From: Tautonia plasticadhaerens
GTDB taxonomy: Bacteria; Planctomycetota; Planctomycetia; Isosphaerales; Isosphaeraceae
Direction of reading: 5' to 3'
NCBI RefSeq assembly: GCF_007752535.1
Contig: NZ_CP036426.1
Coordinates: forward strand, 868,001-932,000
Length of the DNA stretch: 64,000 bases
The position numbers and the translations under genes were made by a program. The notes under the pieces are model-generated. The model was not told where the DNA came from and searched no databases. It worked only from the letters and a program-made list of their open reading frames with translations. How positions within the stretch are numbered: position 1 is the first letter of the stretch; each line of letters opens with the position of its first letter. Positions 42,478 to 51,157 of the stretch are shown here, piece by piece.

Positions 42478-44085
42478 ATGCTCTTCAACTCGTTGGCGTT
42501 CGCCGCCTTCTTCGCCGTCGTCTTCGCCCTTTACTGGGCCCTGGGACGACGCCATCGGGCCCAGAACGCCGTGCTGCTCGCCGCCGGATATGCCTTCTAC
42601 GGCTGCTGGGACTGGCGATTCCTCGGGCTGCTCGTCCTCTCGACGGTGGTCGATTACGGCTGCGGCCTCGCCGTCGCGCGGGTCGATGCCCCCCGGGCCC
42701 GGGGCCTGGTGCTCGGCCTGAGCCTGGCGGTCAACCTCGGCGTCCTGGGCTTCTTCAAGTATTGCGACTTCTTCACCGGCAGCCTCCAGGTGCTGCTCGA
42801 CCGGGTCGGGGTCGAGGCGTCGCTGCCGGTCCTGGACGTCCTGCTGCCGATCGGCATCTCGTTCTACACGTTCCAGTCGATGGCCTACGTCATCGACGTC
42901 TACCGCCGACACGTCGCGCCGACGCGGGACCTGCTCCAGTTCGCCGTCTTCGTCTCGTTCTTCCCGCACCTGGTCGCCGGGCCGATCATGCAGCCGAGGA
43001 CGCTGCTCCCCCAGGTCGCCCGGCCCCGGCGGTTCGACCTCGACCAGTTCTACCGGGGCGCCCACCTCATCGCCTGGGGCCTGGTGAAGAAGGTGGTGGT
43101 GGCCGACAACCTGGCGCCGATCGTCGACGACCTCTTCGGCCGCTGGGCGTCGATCGACGGCGGGCTCGCCCTGCTGGCGGTCTACGCCTTCGCCTTCCAG
43201 ATCTACTGCGACTTCTCCGGCTACACCGACATGGCCCGGGGCGTGGCCCGCTGCCTCGGCTTCGAGCTGGCGTTGAACTTCAACCTGCCCTACTTCGCCG
43301 CCAGCCCCCGGGAGTTCTGGCAACGCTGGCACATCAGCCTGTCCCAGTGGCTCCGGGACTACCTCTACATCCCGCTCGGCGGCAGCCGGGGAGATCGGGC
43401 CGTCTGGGCGGGGAATGTCGTGCTGGCGGCGCTGGTCGGCTGCTTCGGGGTGGCCGGATGCCTGGCGGTCGAGGAGTGGCCGGGGTTCGCCTCCTGGCGG
43501 TCGGCGGTGCCGACGCCCGCCCCGATGCTGGCCGCCGGTTTGCTGATCGGGTGCTCGGCGATCCTGGCGATCCGGGGGCGTTCGGCCCTTACGGGACGGA
43601 ACCTGATGCTGACGATGATTCTGGGGGGCCTCTGGCACGGGGCGGCCTGGACGTTCGTCGCCTGGGGTGCCTACCAGGGGATCCTGCTGGTCGGCCATCG
43701 CCTGCTGGAACCCCTGCTCGATCGACTCCGGCCGTCCGACCCGGTGCATCGGGCCTGCTGGACGGGGCTCTGCATCGTCGTGACGTTCCACCTCGTCTGC
43801 CTCGGCTGGCTCCTCTTCCGGGCCGACTCGATCGCCCAGGCGTCCGGGATGCTCGGCCTGATCCTCTCCGGCCCGACGCTCCCGCCCGCCTCCTCCCTCG
43901 TCCCGGTCCTGGCGGTCGTGCTGCCGCTCCTGCTCGTCCAGGCGGCCCAGCATGCGACGGGGGACCTTGAGATCCTGCAGCGGACGCCATGGTACGTCCG
44001 GAGCCTCGCCTACACGGCCGGCTTCTACGCGATCGTGCTCGGGGGAGAGTTCGGGGGCGGACAGTTCCTCTATTTCCAATTCTGA
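42478..44085 (+). CDS. MBOAT-family O-acyltransferase (AlgI-like)
   Basis: A 535-aa multi-spanning membrane acyltransferase that probably moves acetyl groups across the membrane onto an exported polysaccharide. The start MLFNSLAFAAFFAVVFALYW, the block SFYTFQSMAYVIDVYR, the ISLSQWLRDYLYIPLGGSR motif and the active-site His in GGLWHGAAWTFVAWGAYQG are all typical of AlgI/DltB. An upstream in-frame GTG (42472) exists, but AGGGG spacing favours the ATG. It is followed 112 nt later by an SGNH protein gene; together they make the standard membrane-carrier plus periplasmic-transferase pair. Confidence 0.93.
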   Translation: MLFNSLAFAAFFAVVFALYWALGRRHRAQNAVLLAAGYAFYGCWDWRFLGLLVLSTVVDYGCGLAVARVDAPRARGLVLGLSLAVNLGVLGFFKYCDFFTGSLQVLLDRVGVEASLPVLDVLLPIGISFYTFQSMAYVIDVYRRHVAPTRDLLQFAVFVSFFPHLVAGPIMQPRTLLPQVARPRRFDLDQFYRGAHLIAWGLVKKVVVADNLAPIVDDLFGRWASIDGGLALLAVYAFAFQIYCDFSGYTDMARGVARCLGFELALNFNLPYFAASPREFWQRWHISLSQWLRDYLYIPLGGSRGDRAVWAGNVVLAALVGCFGVAGCLAVEEWPGFASWRSAVPTPAPMLAAGLLIGCSAILAIRGRSALTGRNLMLTMILGGLWHGAAWTFVAWGAYQGILLVGHRLLEPLLDRLRPSDPVHRACWTGLCIVVTFHLVCLGWLLFRADSIAQASGMLGLILSGPTLPPASSLVPVLAVVLPLLLVQAAQHATGDLEILQRTPWYVRSLAYTAGFYAIVLGGEFGGGQFLYFQF

Positions 44086-44197
44086 ACCGGGCTCGATCAT
44101 GTGGCGGCCGTCCTCGGGACGGTCGATCCGGCATCCCTCGGCCGTCGACAGGGCGTTTCCCATCCACCCCACTTCAGCTCCCGGAGCGACTCTGGTC

Positions 44198-45346
44198 ATG
44201 GACTCGGCCTCCCGACGCTCCCGGCTCCCCCTCGGGCTGATCGGCGCCGCCGTGCTGGTGGCGCTGATCGAGGCGAGCCTGTCCGACCGGCCGATCGAGC
44301 ACGCGACCAAGCCGGGCCTCGCCTGGGGCTTCGGGGCGACCGCCTCGGCCTCGCATCCGGGGGCGATCGGGGCCGAGGTGCTCTGCCTGGGGGACAGCTT
44401 GGTCAAGCTGGGCGTCCAGCCTCCGGTCCTCGAAGGACGCCTCGGGCTGCGGTCGTTCAACCTGGCCGTCCCGGGGGCCCCGGCGCCGGCCAGCCTGTTG
44501 CTCCTCCGCAAGGCGATCGATGCCGGGGCGAGGCCGAAGGTCGTCGTGGTCGACTTCGACGAGAACCTGCTCGCCGTCTCCCCCCGGGAGGGCCTGGAGC
44601 AATGGCCCGAGCTGCTCGACGGCCGGGGCTGGCTCGACCTGACGCTGCTCACCGGCGACCTCGACCTCGCCGCCCGGGTCGGCCTGGGGATGGCCCTCCC
44701 GTCCTGGCGAGACCGCCGGGCGATCCGAGAACAGGTGGTCGCCGCGCTGAACGACCGGGAGCGAGCGATCCTGCCCGAGCTTCGGGCGCTGAGGCGCAAC
44801 TGGCTCCGCAACGGTGGTGCCCAGCTCGCCCCTCCCGGCGATCGGGTCCCCTCCGAATGGCGGCCTCCCGGCGGCGACGGCGGCCCGCCCGGCCGGCGCT
44901 GGAAGTCCCACCCGGCCAATGAGGCCGCCGTGCATCGGCTCTTCGAGCTGGCCGATCACTACGGGATCACCGTCGCCTGGCTCCTCCCGCCGACTCGCCC
45001 CGACTGGCAGTCCCGCCGAGACTCGCTCGGGATCGTCGACGCCGTGGATCGCTTCGTCGCCGAGGTCCGCTCCGGGCACCGGAACCTCGTCGTCCTCGAC
45101 GCCCGGGCCTCCGGCTTCCCCGCCGAGGTCTTCCGGGATCCGACCCACCTCGACGGCCTCGGCGCCGTCGCCCTCACCGAGTCGCTGGCCGAGGCGCTCC
45201 GCCCGATGCTCGACCCTTCCGCGGGCTCCCCTCCGCCCGGCCTCGTCTCACTCCGCCCCTTCGAGCCGCCCGCGGGGCCCATCTCCCAGGAGGACATGGC
45301 CCGATCCGCCGCGATCACGGCCGCCGAGGAGACCCGACGGCGTTGA
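44198..45346 (+). CDS. SGNH-fold protein partnering MBOAT (AlgJ/AlgX-like)
   Basis: A 382-aa membrane-anchored protein. An N-terminal hydrophobic segment (LPLGLIGAAVLVALIEASL) is followed by an SGNH fold: block I is LCLGDSLVKLG, with the nucleophile Ser, and block V is DPTHLDGLGA with the Asp-His pair. The adjacent MBOAT gene suggests it transfers acetyl to an exopolysaccharide outside the membrane, as AlgJ/AlgX do. GGAG lies 11 nt before the ATG; the block between has no other obvious start. The C-terminal 40 residues are Pro-rich and probably flexible. Confidence 0.82.
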   Translation: MDSASRRSRLPLGLIGAAVLVALIEASLSDRPIEHATKPGLAWGFGATASASHPGAIGAEVLCLGDSLVKLGVQPPVLEGRLGLRSFNLAVPGAPAPASLLLLRKAIDAGARPKVVVVDFDENLLAVSPREGLEQWPELLDGRGWLDLTLLTGDLDLAARVGLGMALPSWRDRRAIREQVVAALNDRERAILPELRALRRNWLRNGGAQLAPPGDRVPSEWRPPGGDGGPPGRRWKSHPANEAAVHRLFELADHYGITVAWLLPPTRPDWQSRRDSLGIVDAVDRFVAEVRSGHRNLVVLDARASGFPAEVFRDPTHLDGLGAVALTESLAEALRPMLDPSAGSPPPGLVSLRPFEPPAGPISQEDMARSAAITAAEETRRR

Positions 45347-45367
45347 TCCGAGGCGATCGGCCCGAGA

Positions 45368-45967
45368 TCAACCCTCGCCCGGGCCGGGCCCGCTCGTCGA
45401 GTCGGGCAGGGGCGGGAACAGTTCCCCGAGTCGGCAGGAGAAGCCGGGGATGACCGCCTCGCCGAGGAGGTTTTCGTCGGCTCGGATCCGGCCGGCCGAG
45501 CCGCCTTGCCGGTAGATCACGGCCGATCGGGCGATCGGGTAGATCACCCAGAGCAGGGGGATGCCGGCGTCAAGGTAGTCGAGCAGCTTGATCTCCAGGT
45601 CCTCCGCCTCGTCGTTGGGCGAGACGATCTCGACGGCGAGATCGGGCGGAATGGTCAGGAATCCCGCGGCGATCTGGGCGGCGCTCAGGCGATCGCGGCG
45701 GACGAAGCTCAGGTCGGGCTTCCGGACGCGACGGGGGCGGTCGGGGAAATAGCGGTGCATCGTGTCCGAGGCGAGGAGATAGCCCATCCCCTCTCGTTCG
45801 ATGTGATTGCCGAGGATTTGCGTGAGCCTCGTCGTCACGATGCCGGTGAGTACGCTCACGCTCCGCTCCACGAGATGTCCGTCGATGAGCTCGAAATTCG
45901 AGTCGCTGGGAAGCGAAAGCAGGTCCTCGGGCTCGTAGAGGCGGCCCGGCTCGACGATGGTCGCCAT
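45368..45967 (-). CDS. Uma2-family PD-(D/E)XK nuclease-like protein (DUF820)
   Basis: A 199-aa protein of the Uma2/DUF820 family, strongly expanded in planctomycetes and cyanobacteria. Motifs: NFELIDGHLVERSVS, VRKPDLSFVRRDRL, and the nuclease core DLAVEIVSPNDEAEDLEIKL followed by YLDAGIPLLWVIYP. These give the PD-(D/E)XK acidic residues and Lys. The biological role of the family is unclear; links to mobile elements or restriction have been suggested. It converges on the SGNH gene with 21 nt between stops. Confidence 0.92.
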   Translation of the reverse strand: MATIVEPGRLYEPEDLLSLPSDSNFELIDGHLVERSVSVLTGIVTTRLTQILGNHIEREGMGYLLASDTMHRYFPDRPRRVRKPDLSFVRRDRLSAAQIAAGFLTIPPDLAVEIVSPNDEAEDLEIKLLDYLDAGIPLLWVIYPIARSAVIYRQGGSAGRIRADENLLGEAVIPGFSCRLGELFPPLPDSTSGPGPGEG

Positions 45968-46015
45968 CGGTCTTGCTCCATTTCGGACACGTTGCTCGGG
46001 CCGTCCCCGCCGATT

Positions 46016-47077
46016 CTACCCGGAGACCTCGGCACCGTCGCTCGGGAAGACGAAGCCGTCCCGGTCGATCCGGGCCACTCGGCCCACGTCCTGCCAGCCC
46101 GGATGCCCGGCGACCAAGGCCTGGAGCCGCCCTTCGGCGTCCGGGGGCAGGGGCGTGCCATCTTCTTCGCCGACGACCCGGAGCGCCACCCCCGGCACCG
46201 ACTGGCCGAACGACCCCTCCTTGTGGCCGATCTGGTGGATGATCCCCTGGTGGAAGTCGGCGGTCGAGGCGGCGAGGAGGCCGAGCGTCGGGTGTTCCAG
46301 CGAGGGGAGGGATCGGTCGATCGTCTCGAGGTCCCGTTCCCGGTCGGTCTCGGGTCGGGCCTCAAAGGCCCTCACGCCGGCCTCGAGGATCGCCCGGCGG
46401 GCACCCGGGGCGGTGACGGGGCGTTCGATCGGCGGGCCGAAGGAGACGACGACCGTCCGGCGCAGCCCCTTCGGCCACTTCCGGAAGAACCGGCCCCCGG
46501 AGTAGCTGAAGATGCTGCCCCAGAGGTTGTCCAGGTAGACCGGGACCACCGCCGCGTGCTCCCGGTTCGAGGCCATCACCTCGATCCCCCGGTAGAGCGG
46601 CCCGAGCAGGCCGTTCCGGGAGATCTGGGCCTCGGGGAAGATGGCAAGCACCTCGCCCCGGTCGAGCACCTCGTAGGCGGCCTTGAGCATGGCGCGCTGG
46701 GCCCTCGGGCCGCGATCGGGCACGGGGATCATCCCCGACCGCTGCGCCAGGGGGCCGATCACCGGGATCCCGAGATACGGGGCATAAACCAGGGCCCTCC
46801 CCCTCCTCGGCACCACGGCCGCCAGGATGAAGCCGTCGAGCCAGGAGACGTGATTGGAAATCAGCAGCACCGGGCCCGTCATCGGCAGATGCTCCCGCCC
46901 GATCACCTTCAGGCGGTACCTCGGCGAGAGCACGACCCGCACCGCACGCTGGATCGACTCGGGCCGCACCGCCGCCACCAGGAGCAGGAAGATCAGGGGG
47001 GACAGCGCGATCGCCGCCAGCCCCAGCAGGGCGAGGAGGCCCCAGCCCAGGATCTCAAGCCATTCCATCGCCGTCAT
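46016..47077 (-). CDS. PlsC-type acyltransferase with a remnant acyl-CoA synthetase tail
   Basis: A 353-aa membrane acyltransferase. After a hydrophobic N-terminus (LGWGLLALLGLAAIALSPLI), the NHVSWLD block (His76-x4-Asp81) and FPEAQ (147-151; FPEG in most relatives) define the PlsC domain. Residues about 262-345 resemble part of an ANL (AMP-forming acyl-CoA/ACP synthetase) domain: GSFGQSVPGVALRVV, PLPPDAEGRL and GWQDVGRVARIDRDGF match synthetase core motifs, but the ATP-binding loop is absent. This recalls the Aas or MFS-PlsC-AMP fusions that recycle lysophospholipids. Its ATG overlaps the MFS gene by 23 nt, and the MFS may be the LplT-like partner. Confidence 0.88.
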   Translation of the reverse strand: MTAMEWLEILGWGLLALLGLAAIALSPLIFLLLVAAVRPESIQRAVRVVLSPRYRLKVIGREHLPMTGPVLLISNHVSWLDGFILAAVVPRRGRALVYAPYLGIPVIGPLAQRSGMIPVPDRGPRAQRAMLKAAYEVLDRGEVLAIFPEAQISRNGLLGPLYRGIEVMASNREHAAVVPVYLDNLWGSIFSYSGGRFFRKWPKGLRRTVVVSFGPPIERPVTAPGARRAILEAGVRAFEARPETDRERDLETIDRSLPSLEHPTLGLLAASTADFHQGIIHQIGHKEGSFGQSVPGVALRVVGEEDGTPLPPDAEGRLQALVAGHPGWQDVGRVARIDRDGFVFPSDGAEVSG

Positions 47078-48371
47078 CGGGGCGGTCCTTCGCGCTCGGG
47101 TCCGAATTCGAATCCAACTCCCGCGGCGCCAGCCGGCCCAGCGGCCCCGCGAGCAGCAGGGCCGGCACCGAGATCAGGCCCGCCGCGAGGAAGAGCGGCG
47201 GATACGAGCCCCCCAGCGCCACCAGGCCCCGGGCGAACAGGGATCCGCCGAGGATGTTCAGGTTCGTCACCGCCATGAACAGGGCGAAGGTCGAGGCCGC
47301 GAGCCTCGGGTCAGACGCCCCCATCGCCAGCGTCGCGAACAGCACGTCGTTCCAGCCGTTGGCCACGCCGAACAGGAAGCCGAGGGCCGTCGCCGAGGCC
47401 AGGTCCCCGGCGCCGACGAGGGCGTGGGCCGTCGTCGATCCGGCCAGCCCGACCAGCCCGCAGACGATCACCCCCCTGCGGCCGAGCATCGGCGTCGCCA
47501 GCGGCAGCAGGACCGCCCCGACCGCCCGGCCGCAGAGCCGGGCCGAGCCGAGGGCGCCCACCTCCGACTCGTCGAACCCGGTCGCGTGGTAGAAGAGGGG
47601 GAGGTTCGTCTCCACGCCCCAGCCCGGCATCGCGTAGAGCAGGCCGAAGGCGATCAGGGCCAGGCCGCCCGGCCGGACCAGGACCGACAGGGCCCGCCAC
47701 TCGAATCGATCGCCGGTCCGCACGGTTCGCCGTTCCCGGAGGATCAACGCCATCGCCAGCGGGGGCAGCCCGAGCAGCGCGCAACCGATCAGGAGCCCTT
47801 CGCTCCTCCCCGGCCCGATGCCGGTCCGCTCGAGGATCCGGCCGAAGGCGAAGGTCAGCACGGTGGCCGCGAGGAACCGGGAGACCATCAAGACCGACTG
47901 CACCCGGGGCCGGTCGGCCTCCGGCGTCTCGTCGAGCACCATGCCGTCGCAACAGGTGTCGTACATCGCCAGGCCGAGCACCGTGACCAGCGCCACCGAG
48001 GCGAACGCGAGGACGTGGGCCCCGGGGTCGATCATCGCCAGGCCGACCAGCCCGAGGCACTGCAAGGCGATCCCCAGCGCGATGAACGGCCGGCGGTGCC
48101 CCATCCCCAGCAGGTCCACGCGGTCGGAGAGCGGCCCGAACAGGAACTTCAGGGCGAACGGCAGGATGATCGCGAAGGTCTGCACGTCATTGCTCGTCCC
48201 CTCGTCCAGCCCGGCGGCCTTCATGTAGAGGAGGTTGAAGTTCACCACGTAGGCGAACACCACGCCTTGAAGCGCGTAGACCGAGGCGAACAGGACGAGG
48301 TGCCTCCGGCCGACCCGATCCCGGAGCGACCCCCCGCCCGGCCCTCCCGGGCCCGGTCCCCCCCCCCTCAT
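47055..48371 (-). CDS. MFS transporter (PAT/AmpG- or LplT-like)
   Basis: A 438-aa polytopic transporter with about 12 hydrophobic segments. The segment LAMYDTCCDGMVLDETP is like the signature loop of AmpG/acetyl-CoA/folate-biopterin transporters, and LSDRVDLLGMGHRRP is the MFS loop 2-3 motif. Its start codon overlaps the stop of the phosphoesterase gene (ATGA), and its end overlaps PlsC by 23 nt, so the order phosphoesterase - MFS - PlsC is translationally coupled. The pairing with a PlsC suggests lysolipid flipping (LplT-like), but a muropeptide or folate substrate cannot be ruled out. Confidence 0.85.
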   Translation of the reverse strand: MRGGGPGPGGPGGGSLRDRVGRRHLVLFASVYALQGVVFAYVVNFNLLYMKAAGLDEGTSNDVQTFAIILPFALKFLFGPLSDRVDLLGMGHRRPFIALGIALQCLGLVGLAMIDPGAHVLAFASVALVTVLGLAMYDTCCDGMVLDETPEADRPRVQSVLMVSRFLAATVLTFAFGRILERTGIGPGRSEGLLIGCALLGLPPLAMALILRERRTVRTGDRFEWRALSVLVRPGGLALIAFGLLYAMPGWGVETNLPLFYHATGFDESEVGALGSARLCGRAVGAVLLPLATPMLGRRGVIVCGLVGLAGSTTAHALVGAGDLASATALGFLFGVANGWNDVLFATLAMGASDPRLAASTFALFMAVTNLNILGGSLFARGLVALGGSYPPLFLAAGLISVPALLLAGPLGRLAPRELDSNSDPSAKDRPDDGDGMA

Positions 48372-49093
48372 ACCGTCCTCCCCTGCGGGGGCCCGGCCGC
48401 CTGGGGCAGGCGGCCGAGCCGGAGCCCCTCGGCGTAGAGCCGCTTGGCCTGTTCGGGAAGGTCGGAGGCCTCCGTCCGGGCGACCACCTCCTCGATCGGG
48501 TACTCCACCCGCTTCAGGAGGATCCGCCCGTCCTCGATCACCGCGTAGGCCGCCCTCGGGTCGCCGTCCCTCGGCTGGCCGACGCTCCCGGGGTTGAGAA
48601 CCACCACCCCGTCGGCCACGAGGTTGAACTGCATGTGGGAGTGCCCCACGCAGACGATATCCGCCTCGATCCCGGCGACCCGACGGGCCCAGGTCTCCGG
48701 GTCCCTCATCAGGTATTCGTCGAGCGGGTCCCTCGGCGTGCCGTGGACCAGCAGGTATCGCTTGCCGTGCGCGGTCAGCCGCTGGGTCAGGGGGAGCCGC
48801 AGCAGATACCTCCGCTCGTCCACCCCGAGCTCGCTCCAGTGGCGTTGCCGGGTGAGGCCGGTCAGGTAGCGATAGCCGTGGCCGCCGCCGACCTCGATCC
48901 CCTGGGCGACGCCGTGGTCGTGGTTCCCCCGGATCGAGTGGTCGGCGTGCCGCATCGCCCACCGGACGCAGGGCAGGGGGTCGGGCCCGTAGTCGACCAG
49001 ATCCCCGAGGCAGAGGCAGAGGTCGTGCGGCTCGTCGATCGCCGAGAGGGCGGCCCAGTTGGCGTGGATGTCCGAGACGACGAGGATCCTCAC
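48368..49093 (-). CDS. calcineurin-like metallophosphoesterase (YfcE-like)
   Basis: A 241-aa cytoplasmic dimetal phosphoesterase. All five family motifs are visible: SDIHANW, GDLVDYG, GNHDHG, VHGTP and GHSHMQF, the last followed by the typical NPGSVGQPRDGDP. This is the YfcE/MJ0936-like group with phosphodiesterase activity on small substrates. The GTG start at 49093 is supported by AAGGAGG 5 nt upstream and by the conserved strand beginning there. Its stop overlaps the ATG of the MFS gene. It follows asnB after 50 nt and is probably in the same operon. Confidence 0.92.
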   Translation of the reverse strand: MRILVVSDIHANWAALSAIDEPHDLCLCLGDLVDYGPDPLPCVRWAMRHADHSIRGNHDHGVAQGIEVGGGHGYRYLTGLTRQRHWSELGVDERRYLLRLPLTQRLTAHGKRYLLVHGTPRDPLDEYLMRDPETWARRVAGIEADIVCVGHSHMQFNLVADGVVVLNPGSVGQPRDGDPRAAYAVIEDGRILLKRVEYPIEEVVARTEASDLPEQAKRLYAEGLRLGRLPQAAGPPQGRTV

Positions 49094-49143
49094 GCCAACC
49101 TCCTTGTCCCGGGCGGTCACCCGGACCCCGTCCGGGGCGTCGA

Positions 49144-51036
49144 TCACGGCTCGCGAAGCCAGCGGTCCAGCCACAGTTGCAGGATCAAGAGCGTCCAGAG
49201 CGGCTTGCGATGGTCCCGCACCCCCCCCCGGTGCTCGGCCACCAGCCGGGACACCGCGTCGGGGCGCAAGAGCCCCTGGCTTCGGAGGCGATCCGGCTCC
49301 AGGAGGCGGCCGAGCAGGCCCGACAGCGGCCCGCGCAGCCACCGCGCGACCGGGATGCCGAACCCCTTCTTCGGCCTCCCGAGGATCGACGCCGGTAGCC
49401 TATCCGCGGCGGCCGCCCTGAGCAATCGTTTCCCCGTCCCCCTCGCGTACTTGTAGCGGGACGGCATCATCGCGACGAAATCGACCAGACCCGCGTCCAG
49501 GAACGGGGCCCGGACCTCCAGGCTCGTCGCCATGCTCGCGCGGTCGACCTTGGTCAGGATGTCCTCGGGGAGATAGGTGTCCTGATACAGCCGCAGCGAC
49601 CGAGAGAGGCCGTCCAGCCCCGGGCCGATCGCCGACGCCCTCGCCAGGTGCTCGGCCTCCACGTCGATCGGCGGCGGCTCGGCCAGGAGGCCCGCCAGCT
49701 CCGGCCCGCTGAACGAGCCGATCCAGCGCTGGTGGGCGAGCGGCCCGGGCTCCGACGCCCCCCGGACGAACTGCTTGAGCTTGAAGTCGAGGCTGATGTT
49801 CCCGTGGTTGACCGGCAACCTGCCGACCGCCGCCCCGACCATCGCCCGCGCCGGCCCGGGCAGCGACCGGAACAGCCGGGCGGCCCGCTCGGCGGCGAAC
49901 GTCGGGTAGCCGGCGAGCAGCTCGTCCGAGCCGTCCCCGCCGAGGCAGACCGTCACCTCCGACCGGGCGAACCGGCTGAGCAGGTGCGTCGGCAGGATCG
50001 AGGCGTCGCCGAACGGCTCGTCCAGCCAATCGACCACCCCGGGGAGGAGTTCCGGCACATCCGAGACGGCGAAGGTCCGCTCCCGGTGGTCGGTGCCGAG
50101 GTGCCGGGCGACCGCCCGGGCATGGCCGCTCTCGTCGAAGGTCGGGTCGTCGAAGCCGATCGAGAAGGTCCGGATCGACCCCGGCGGCTCCAGCTCCGCC
50201 AGGGCCGCCGCGACGCTCGACGAGTCGATCCCCCCCGACAGGAACACCCCGAGCGGCACGTCCGACCGGCGGTGCCGGGCCACCGACTCGCGGAACAGCC
50301 CCCAGAACCGGGCGGCCGCCTCGGGGAAGGGGGGGGCCTCGGCGTCGGGCAGGGGCGTCGGCGGCTCCCAGTAGCGTCGGACATCCGCCTCGCCCCGGTC
50401 GACCGACCATTGCAGCAGGTGCCCGGCCGGGAGCTTCGCCATCCCCCCCCAGATCGACCCCGGGGCGGGCACGTATTCGTAGAACAGGTACCGGGCCAGC
50501 CCGGCCGGGTCGAGCCGACGGGGCACGTCGGGGTGGGCCAGCAAGGCCTTCGGCTCGGAGCCGAAGACGAGTCCCCCCCGGGGAGTCACGGCGTAGAACA
50601 GCGGCTTCTGGCCCATCCGGTCCCGGGCCAGGACCAGGACCCGACGCCTCGAATCCCAGAGCGCCAGGGCGAACATGCCGTTGAGCCGCCGGACGAACTC
50701 GGGCCCCTCCTCCTCGTAGAGGTGGACCAGCGACTCGGTGTCGCAGCGGGTCCGGTAGCGATGCCCCCGGGATTCGAGCCCGGAACGCAGGTCGCGCTCG
50801 TTGTAGATCTCCCCGTTGTACGAGACCCAGACGGTCCCGTCCTCGTTGCCCATCGGCTGGGCGCCCGAGCCCGGGTCGATGATCGCCAGCAGCCGATGGC
50901 CCAGGCCGACGGGGCCGTCGACGAAGGCTCCCTCCCCGTCGGGGCCCCGGTGGGCGATGGGCCCGGTCATGCGGGCCAGCAGCGAGCGATCGGCCGCCTC
51001 GCCGTCGGGGTTGATGAAGCCGGCGATGCCGCACAT
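49144..51036 (-). CDS. asnB: glutamine-hydrolysing asparagine synthetase
   Basis: A 630-aa two-domain enzyme: N-terminal class II glutamine amidotransferase with the catalytic Cys2 (MCGIAGFINPDG) and the AHRGPDGEG and SYNGEIYN blocks, and a C-terminal ATP-pyrophosphatase synthetase with the loop LGVFLSGGIDSS. It converts Asp, Gln and ATP to Asn. Members of this long type also occur in exopolysaccharide/exosortase clusters, where they may amidate a sugar acid instead. It heads the operon asnB - phosphoesterase - MFS - PlsC (50 nt to the next gene), a set without an obvious shared pathway. Confidence 0.93.
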   Translation of the reverse strand: MCGIAGFINPDGEAADRSLLARMTGPIAHRGPDGEGAFVDGPVGLGHRLLAIIDPGSGAQPMGNEDGTVWVSYNGEIYNERDLRSGLESRGHRYRTRCDTESLVHLYEEEGPEFVRRLNGMFALALWDSRRRVLVLARDRMGQKPLFYAVTPRGGLVFGSEPKALLAHPDVPRRLDPAGLARYLFYEYVPAPGSIWGGMAKLPAGHLLQWSVDRGEADVRRYWEPPTPLPDAEAPPFPEAAARFWGLFRESVARHRRSDVPLGVFLSGGIDSSSVAAALAELEPPGSIRTFSIGFDDPTFDESGHARAVARHLGTDHRERTFAVSDVPELLPGVVDWLDEPFGDASILPTHLLSRFARSEVTVCLGGDGSDELLAGYPTFAAERAARLFRSLPGPARAMVGAAVGRLPVNHGNISLDFKLKQFVRGASEPGPLAHQRWIGSFSGPELAGLLAEPPPIDVEAEHLARASAIGPGLDGLSRSLRLYQDTYLPEDILTKVDRASMATSLEVRAPFLDAGLVDFVAMMPSRYKYARGTGKRLLRAAAADRLPASILGRPKKGFGIPVARWLRGPLSGLLGRLLEPDRLRSQGLLRPDAVSRLVAEHRGGVRDHRKPLWTLLILQLWLDRWLREP

Positions 51037-51157
51037 GGGCAGGGCGAAATCCGGGGAGGATGATGGCCGGGCTCGGGTCGCTCGGCCGATCGGGCGTGCG
51101 AAGGGACCGACTCTTCACTGTAGCCCGGGGAAAGGGGCCGTCCAAGCGGAGGCCGGC

